64,000 nucleotides of DNA from Spirabiliibacterium falconis. GTDB taxonomy: Bacteria > Pseudomonadota > Gammaproteobacteria > Enterobacterales > Pasteurellaceae. The stretch is taken from the NCBI RefSeq assembly GCF_014885015.1, contig NZ_JABMIJ010000011.1:1-64000 (forward strand), given 5' to 3'. Shown here piece after piece: positions 61,811 to 64,000 of the stretch; the stretch's first letter is position 1, and each line of letters opens with the position of its first letter. The notes under the pieces were generated by a model. It was not told the DNA's origin. It did no database searches and worked only from the letters and a program-made list of their open reading frames with translations. The translations under genes and the position numbers were made by a program.

Positions 61811-62754
61811 AACTTACGATCAAAGATATAGCAAAACTTACTGGTGTTGGGAAATCGACTGTTTCCCGAGTCCTTAATAATGCCCCGAATGTGAGCGAAA
61901 AAACCAAAGCAAAAGTGATGGCGGTGGTCAATGAACACCATTTTACCCCATCACGCAGTGCACGAGCGATGCGTGGCGTTGAGCCTCGAGCGGTAGGTAT
62001 TATTGTGACACGCCTTGATTCGCCTTCCGAAAATCGGGCATTACGCGGTATGCTTAGTGCATTACAGTGCCATGATTGTGAGCATTTTATTGTTGAAAGC
62101 CGTTTTGAACCGCACTTAGTACAAGAACATTTGCGATTTTTTGCTCAGCGACAGGTTGATGGCATTATTGTATTTGCTTTTAGTGGATTAGATGAGGCGA
62201 TTTTATTGCCTTTTAAACATAAATTAGTGGCGATGGCACAAAGCTACCCCGCACTGTCGCACGTGGTTTATGATGATTATGCCGCGGTTACACAGTTGCT
62301 AGCTTATCTTTATCGCCAGCAGCATCGTCATATTGCTTACATTGGTGTGGATTTGACCGATAATACGACGGGGCGATTGCGTTTTCAAGCCTACCAAGAT
62401 TTTTGTCAGCAACATCAATTAATACCGCACTTTGCGTTAGGTAAATTGGATTATTATAGTGGATATAAAAATATTCAAACGGTCTTATCTGATAAGACAA
62501 GTGCGATTGTCTGCGCTAGCGATACGCTTGCCTTAGGGGTCAACAAATACCTTGCTGAACAGGGCAAAAGTGCGGTTGTGGTGTGCGGTATTGGTAATAA
62601 TCCATTGTTAAAATTCCTTTTTCCCAATACATTAAGCGTCGAATTTGGATTTTATCGTGCAGGGCAGCAAGCGGTAACACAGTTATTTGCGTTATTAGAT
62701 GGCAAAAATGCCTGCATTCAACACTGTATTTCGCCCGAATTTCATCAGCAATAG
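61807..62754 (+). CDS. treR: Trehalose operon repressor TreR (LacI family)
   Basis: 315 residues. Helix-turn-helix TIKDIAKLTGVGKSTVSRVLNN at the start is the TreR version, followed by a periplasmic-binding-protein-like ligand domain (about 60-310) that binds trehalose-6-phosphate in E. coli. Its translation is coupled to bcr by ATGA overlap. The next gene is treB, preceded by a TreR-type operator. Confidence 0.9.
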   Translation: MKLTIKDIAKLTGVGKSTVSRVLNNAPNVSEKTKAKVMAVVNEHHFTPSRSARAMRGVEPRAVGIIVTRLDSPSENRALRGMLSALQCHDCEHFIVESRFEPHLVQEHLRFFAQRQVDGIIVFAFSGLDEAILLPFKHKLVAMAQSYPALSHVVYDDYAAVTQLLAYLYRQQHRHIAYIGVDLTDNTTGRLRFQAYQDFCQQHQLIPHFALGKLDYYSGYKNIQTVLSDKTSAIVCASDTLALGVNKYLAEQGKSAVVVCGIGNNPLLKFLFPNTLSVEFGFYRAGQQAVTQLFALLDGKNACIQHCISPEFHQQ

Positions 62755-62774
62755 CCTCAACGTTAATAGCAAAA

Positions 62775-62790
62775 GTTGATCTTTATCACA
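62775..62790 (+). promoter_or_regulatory. CRP-like site upstream of treB
   Basis: GTTGA-N6-TCACA matches the CRP core at eight of ten positions, centred about 44 bp before the predicted treB RNA start, near the class II position. Confidence 0.45.
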
Positions 62791-62792
62791 AT

Positions 62793-62808
62793 ATGGGAAC
62801 GTTCCCAT
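62793..62808 (+). promoter_or_regulatory. TreR operator before treB
   Basis: A perfect 16-bp palindrome, ATGGGAACGTTCCCAT, whose core GGGAACGTTCCC is the E. coli TreR operator as I recall it. It lies over the -35 region of a promoter with TATAAA at 62815-62820. Confidence 0.85.
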
Positions 62809-62870
62809 TGTGTTTATAAAATGTATCGTTACAATATCGCCCATGATCTAAACAAGATTGAGGATACGTT

Positions 62871-64000
62871 ATGGCTAAAAAAATAGATCCCAAACAGGTT
62901 ACACGCCTGATTGAGTTTGTGGGTGGCAAAGAAAATATTGCAACGGTTACCCATTGCATTACACGGTTACGTTTTGTGTTAAATGATACAAAAAAAGCGG
63001 ACACAAACGCATTAGAAAATTTGCCAATGGTAAAAGGCTGTTTTACCAATGCAGGACAATTTCAGGTCGTGATTGGGCCTGAAGTGGGTGAGTATTATCA
63101 AGAATTATTGCAGCAAACGCAATTAAGTTCAGCGGATAAAGAGGCGGCGAAAGTTGCAGCACGGCAAAATATGAAGTGGCATGAAAAAGTGATTTCGCAT
63201 TTTGCAGAGATTTTTATTCCGTTGTTACCCGCGTTGATTAGCGGTGGTTTAATCTTAGGTTTTCGCAATGTGATCGGGGATATTCCGATGTCGGATGGGC
63301 AAACGCTGGTGCAATCTCATCCGATGTGGAAAACCATTTATGATTTTCTTTGGTTGCTAGGCGAGGCTATTTTCTTCTATTTGCCAGTGGGCATTTGTTG
63401 GTCAACCGTGAAAAAAATGGGCGGTTCACCGATTTTAGGGATTGTGCTTGGGGTAACGTTGGTATCTCCACAGTTGATGAATTCATATGGATTAGGCAGT
63501 CAAGTGCCTGAGGTATGGGATTTTGGTTGGTTTAGTATTGCTAAAGTTGGTTATCAAGCGCAAGTCATTCCCTCTATTTTAGCCGCGATGGCATTAGCTT
63601 GGATTGAGCGTGGTTTAAAACGTATCATACCTGATTATTTAAACCTTGTTATCGTACCTGTCACCACCCTGATTATTGCAGTCTTTTTAGCACATGCGTT
63701 GATTGGCCCAATTGGTCGTGAAATTGGTAATGGCGTTGCAGTGGCGGTGAAAGCAGCTATGACGGGGAGTTTCGCCCCAATAGGCTCGGCTATTTTTGGT
63801 TTTTTATATGCACCACTGGTCATTACCGGTATTCATCAAACAACGCTGGCAATTGATATGCAAATGATCCAAAACATGGGCGGAACACCAGTGTGGCCAC
63901 TCATTGCGTTGTCGAATATTGCACAAGCTTCTGCGGTGTTAGCAATTGTGATTATCAGTAAAAAGACCAATGAACGTGAAATTTCAGTCCCAGCTACCAT
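62871..64000 (+). CDS. treB: Trehalose-specific PTS permease, IIBC component TreB (partial, runs off the window)
   Basis: The frame is open from the ATG at 62871 (GAGGAT site upstream) to the window edge, about 376 codons of an expected 470 or so. The IIB domain (about 1-85) holds the phosphorylated Cys in THCITRLRF; the IIC domain begins near 105 with FIPLLPALISGGLILG. Takes up trehalose as trehalose-6-phosphate. The treR-treB order equals E. coli; treC may follow outside. Confidence 0.92.
   Translation, partial: MAKKIDPKQVTRLIEFVGGKENIATVTHCITRLRFVLNDTKKADTNALENLPMVKGCFTNAGQFQVVIGPEVGEYYQELLQQTQLSSADKEAAKVAARQNMKWHEKVISHFAEIFIPLLPALISGGLILGFRNVIGDIPMSDGQTLVQSHPMWKTIYDFLWLLGEAIFFYLPVGICWSTVKKMGGSPILGIVLGVTLVSPQLMNSYGLGSQVPEVWDFGWFSIAKVGYQAQVIPSILAAMALAWIERGLKRIIPDYLNLVIVPVTTLIIAVFLAHALIGPIGREIGNGVAVAVKAAMTGSFAPIGSAIFGFLYAPLVITGIHQTTLAIDMQMIQNMGGTPVWPLIALSNIAQASAVLAIVIISKKTNEREISVPAT

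Overview
The window is a chromosomal segment of a Pasteurellaceae bacterium of the Haemophilus/Aggregatibacter group. The nine-base Haemophilus-type DNA uptake signal (AAGTGCGGT or its complement) is found about 96 times by eye. Most genes have clear Haemophilus influenzae-like relatives in familiar pairings: the YidE-like transporter with an SbmA-like ABC protein, dapA with bcp, hda-uraA-upp, purMN, maeB/rsuA/bcr and corC-lnt. An O-antigen-type locus lies between infA and sodA, which from memory is where Haemophilus parainfluenzae carries its O-antigen genes. The species itself cannot be fixed from the sequence alone.

Layout. 0-18 kb: transport, tRNA/rRNA methylation (trmA, rsmJ), lysine synthesis (dapA), peroxide defence (bcp), a phosphoglycerate-type transporter, perM, an ArsC-like protein, hda-uraA-upp, purMN, surA, ksgA-apaH. 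18-28 kb: leuS-lptE-holA, a DUF454 membrane protein behind a good Fur box, dsbD with a thioredoxin-MsrA-MsrB triple fusion (periplasmic methionine sulfoxide repair), a DUF2251-like protein, and flavohaemoglobin. 28-34 kb: the rpsF-priB-rpsR-rplI operon on the minus strand and a divergent lactate cluster (lldP-lutABC) preceded by ArcA- and CRP-like sites. 34-40 kb: the fatty-acid/phospholipid cluster yceD-rpmF-plsX-fabHDG-acpP-fabF, transcribed leftward. 40-46.5 kb: psd, fklB, dcuB, corC, lnt, infA.

46.5-56.6 kb: a polysaccharide locus (rmlB, rmlA, a Pseudomonas-type galU, wzm, wzt, a DUF4422-GT8 fusion, a broken acyltransferase, glf, a lone DUF4422 transferase, wbaP). The set is what an ABC-exported galactofuranose-containing galactan needs, resembling Klebsiella galactan I. 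The locus is preceded by fifteen tandem TTGC units abutting a TATAAT box, so its transcription may be phase variable. Its middle is AT-rich and lacks uptake signals for about 4.2 kb, which suggests recent acquisition.

56.6-64 kb: sodA (Fur- and FNR-like sites), maeB, rsuA, bcr, treR and the start of treB, with a perfect 16-bp TreR-type operator before treB. The treB gene runs off the right edge.

No rRNA, tRNA, CRISPR array, prophage or insertion sequence was seen.
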